Of a DNA stretch of 7,142 nucleotides, positions 5,949 through 7,142 are shown piece by piece. The translations under genes and the position numbers were made by a program. The stretch comes from an uncultured Chlamydiae bacterium (lineage in GTDB: Bacteria; Chlamydiota; Chlamydiia; Chlamydiales; Rhabdochlamydiaceae). The stretch lies in the NCBI GenBank assembly GCA_903867585.1, contig CAIPRZ010000101.1, positions 1-7,142 on the forward strand, given 5' to 3'. Under the pieces are notes generated by a model. It had not been told where the DNA came from, made no database searches, and saw only the letters and a program-made list of their open reading frames with translations. Positions within the stretch are counted from its first letter, which is position 1. Every line of letters begins with the position of its first letter.

Positions 5949-7142
5949 CTAAAGACTTTTTAATTTTGATTTAATCATCTCCAGTTGCTTGGCTAAGTTA
6001 GCATCGTCTTCAAGCTGCTTTTGAATTTTTTTACAGGCATGAAGAAGAGTAGAATGGGTTTTTCCCCCAAAAGCCGATCCGAGTTTAGATAAAGAATCAG
6101 GAATGAGCTCTTTGGATAAATACATCGCCACCTGTCTTGCATGAGCGATATCTTTAGCTCTAGAATCAGATTTTAATTCTGAGGCTTTTATATCAAAAAA
6201 TTGGGCCACAATTTTTATAAGATCTTCGATGGAAAATTTTTTTTGTTTAATCACAGAAAGCTGCTGGCCAAGAAGTTTTTTTGCAATATCTTCTGTGATG
6301 GGTGTTTGCATCATACGGCAGTAAGCTGCCAGTCTATTCAAAGCCCCTTCAAGTTGTCTTATATTTTGAAAACTGTAGCCTGCAATCATAAAAGCCACAT
6401 CGATTGGTAAAACAAAGCCTCTTAGTTCAGCTTTATGTTCTAAAATCGCTACGCGTGTTTCAATATCAGGAATGGCTACATGAGCCACAAGGCCCCATTC
6501 CATTCTAGCTGTTAATCGCTCAGAGAGTTTGAGCTCAGAGGGGAGTTTATCACTTGTGATCACAATTTGCTTATGCTGATTGATAAGACTCTCAAAGGTA
6601 TTGATGAGCTCTTCTTCAAAATTTTGTCTATTTTCTAAAAACTGGATATCATCGACTAGTAATACATCAAGAGAGCGATAGAACCGTTTCATTTTATCAA
6701 GCGATTTTTGTCTTAAATGATCGACAAGATCGTTGATAAATTCTTCTGTAGTCATACAGTGGATTCTCATTTTTTTATGATGAAGATTTATCTGATGACC
6801 GATCGCGTGTAAAAGATGGGTTTTGCCAAGTCCCACACCGCCATGAATAAATAAAGGGTTATAGGAATAGCCTGGCCTTTCGGCCACCCCCCAAGCTGCA
6901 GATTTGACAAATTGATTATTAGAGCCTTCAATAAAAGAGCTAAAGGTATAAAGGGGATTGAGTTTGGGCGCTAAATTATTTCTTTGTTCTTGCAACTGAT
7001 TAGGAATTGGAATGGAATCTGATTTTAAATGTTCAACAAAAACTAGAGGAGACTGTTTGGAATTTATTTCAGGAAAAAAAAGCTCAAGTTCTTTTTTGTA
7101 ATTTTGAAAAAGGTATTCTTTAACAAAGATATTGGGAACCTC
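5949..7142 (-). CDS. dnaA: Chromosomal replication initiator DnaA, 5' end cut off by the window edge
   Basis: The frame is open from the right edge to the stop TAG (5951-5949), giving 397 visible residues. DnaA binds DnaA boxes and ATP and melts the replication origin. Counting from the edge, residues 1-20 (EVPNIFVKEYLFQNYKKELE) are the end of domain I and about 25-60 the flexible domain II. The AAA+ domain III follows, with Walker A GGVGLGKTH (6842-6816), Walker B VLLVDD (6665-6648), sensor I VITSD, the arginine-finger region LTARMEWGL and sensor II NIRQLEGALNR. Domain IV, the helix-turn-helix DNA-binding domain, contains ARQVAMYLSKEL and FGGKTHSTLLHACKKI near the C-terminus. All ATPase motifs are intact, so it should be functional. 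A TTG at 6995-6993 is not the start, because conserved DnaA sequence continues upstream of it to the edge. The sequence closely follows the chlamydial DnaA I recall from C. trachomatis. Chlamydiae usually have two dnaA genes. It is convergent with the autotransporter gene, with no gap. Confidence 0.97.
   Translation of the reverse strand, partial: EVPNIFVKEYLFQNYKKELELFFPEINSKQSPLVFVEHLKSDSIPIPNQLQEQRNNLAPKLNPLYTFSSFIEGSNNQFVKSAAWGVAERPGYSYNPLFIHGGVGLGKTHLLHAIGHQINLHHKKMRIHCMTTEEFINDLVDHLRQKSLDKMKRFYRSLDVLLVDDIQFLENRQNFEEELINTFESLINQHKQIVITSDKLPSELKLSERLTARMEWGLVAHVAIPDIETRVAILEHKAELRGFVLPIDVAFMIAGYSFQNIRQLEGALNRLAAYCRMMQTPITEDIAKKLLGQQLSVIKQKKFSIEDLIKIVAQFFDIKASELKSDSRAKDIAHARQVAMYLSKELIPDSLSKLGSAFGGKTHSTLLHACKKIQKQLEDDANLAKQLEMIKSKLKSL

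Noticed and set aside
5952..5990. Hairpin terminator at the autotransporter-dnaA junction
   Set aside because: Only a tiny AAAG-A-CTTT inverted repeat followed by T-rich sequence is visible; the stem is too short and AT-only apart from one pair.
6201..6410. Small plus-strand open frame opposite dnaA
   Set aside because: It is antisense to conserved DnaA sequence, has no recognisable domain and is best explained as a shadow frame.
6993..6995. TTG as the start codon of dnaA
   Set aside because: Conserved DnaA domain I sequence continues in frame upstream to the window edge.

Overview
The window most likely comes from a member of the phylum Chlamydiota, probably an amoeba- or arthropod-associated lineage rather than Chlamydia itself. 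The strongest evidence is the DnaA protein on the minus strand at the right edge. Many stretches of it read like the chlamydial DnaA I recall from Chlamydia trachomatis: the domain I end starting EVPNIFV, the block FIEGSNNQFVKSAA, MEWGLVAHV in the AAA+ domain, and GKTHST in the DNA-binding domain. The AT-rich composition and a large outer-membrane autotransporter carrying chlamydial Pmp-style GGAI motifs fit this. The genus cannot be fixed from the window.

Layout, left to right. Positions 1-390 (minus) hold the first 130 codons of a gene that runs off the left edge; it looks like a Maf/MptE-like (DUF115) protein, with moderate confidence. It is divergent from, and overlaps by 9 bases at the start codons, a 176-codon gene at 382-912 (plus). 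That gene looks like a shortened, degenerate ComF-family protein: the N-terminal zinc ribbon is intact but the phosphoribosyltransferase signature is lost. After 62 non-coding bases comes the dominant feature, a 1657-residue type V autotransporter at 975-5948 (plus). Its parts are a signal peptide, an N-terminal beta-helix cap, a glycine-rich block of about 250 residues bracketed by two GGAI motifs, a long beta-helical passenger built from autotransporter-associated repeats, an alpha-helical linker with a cysteine cluster, and a C-terminal beta-barrel ending in Tyr. The dnaA gene (5949 to the right edge, minus) converges on it with no intergenic base: the two stop codons abut as TAG|CTA.

The genes do not form an obvious pathway. 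The autotransporter is probably a surface adhesin or host-interaction protein; DnaA is the replication initiator (chlamydiae often carry two dnaA genes, and this looks like the better conserved type). I see no RNA gene, insertion sequence, CRISPR array or phage gene. The most interesting signals are the glycine-rich insert with homopolymeric G tracts (one of eight bases) that could mediate on/off switching of the surface protein, the degenerate ComF, and the extremely compact gene borders on both sides.
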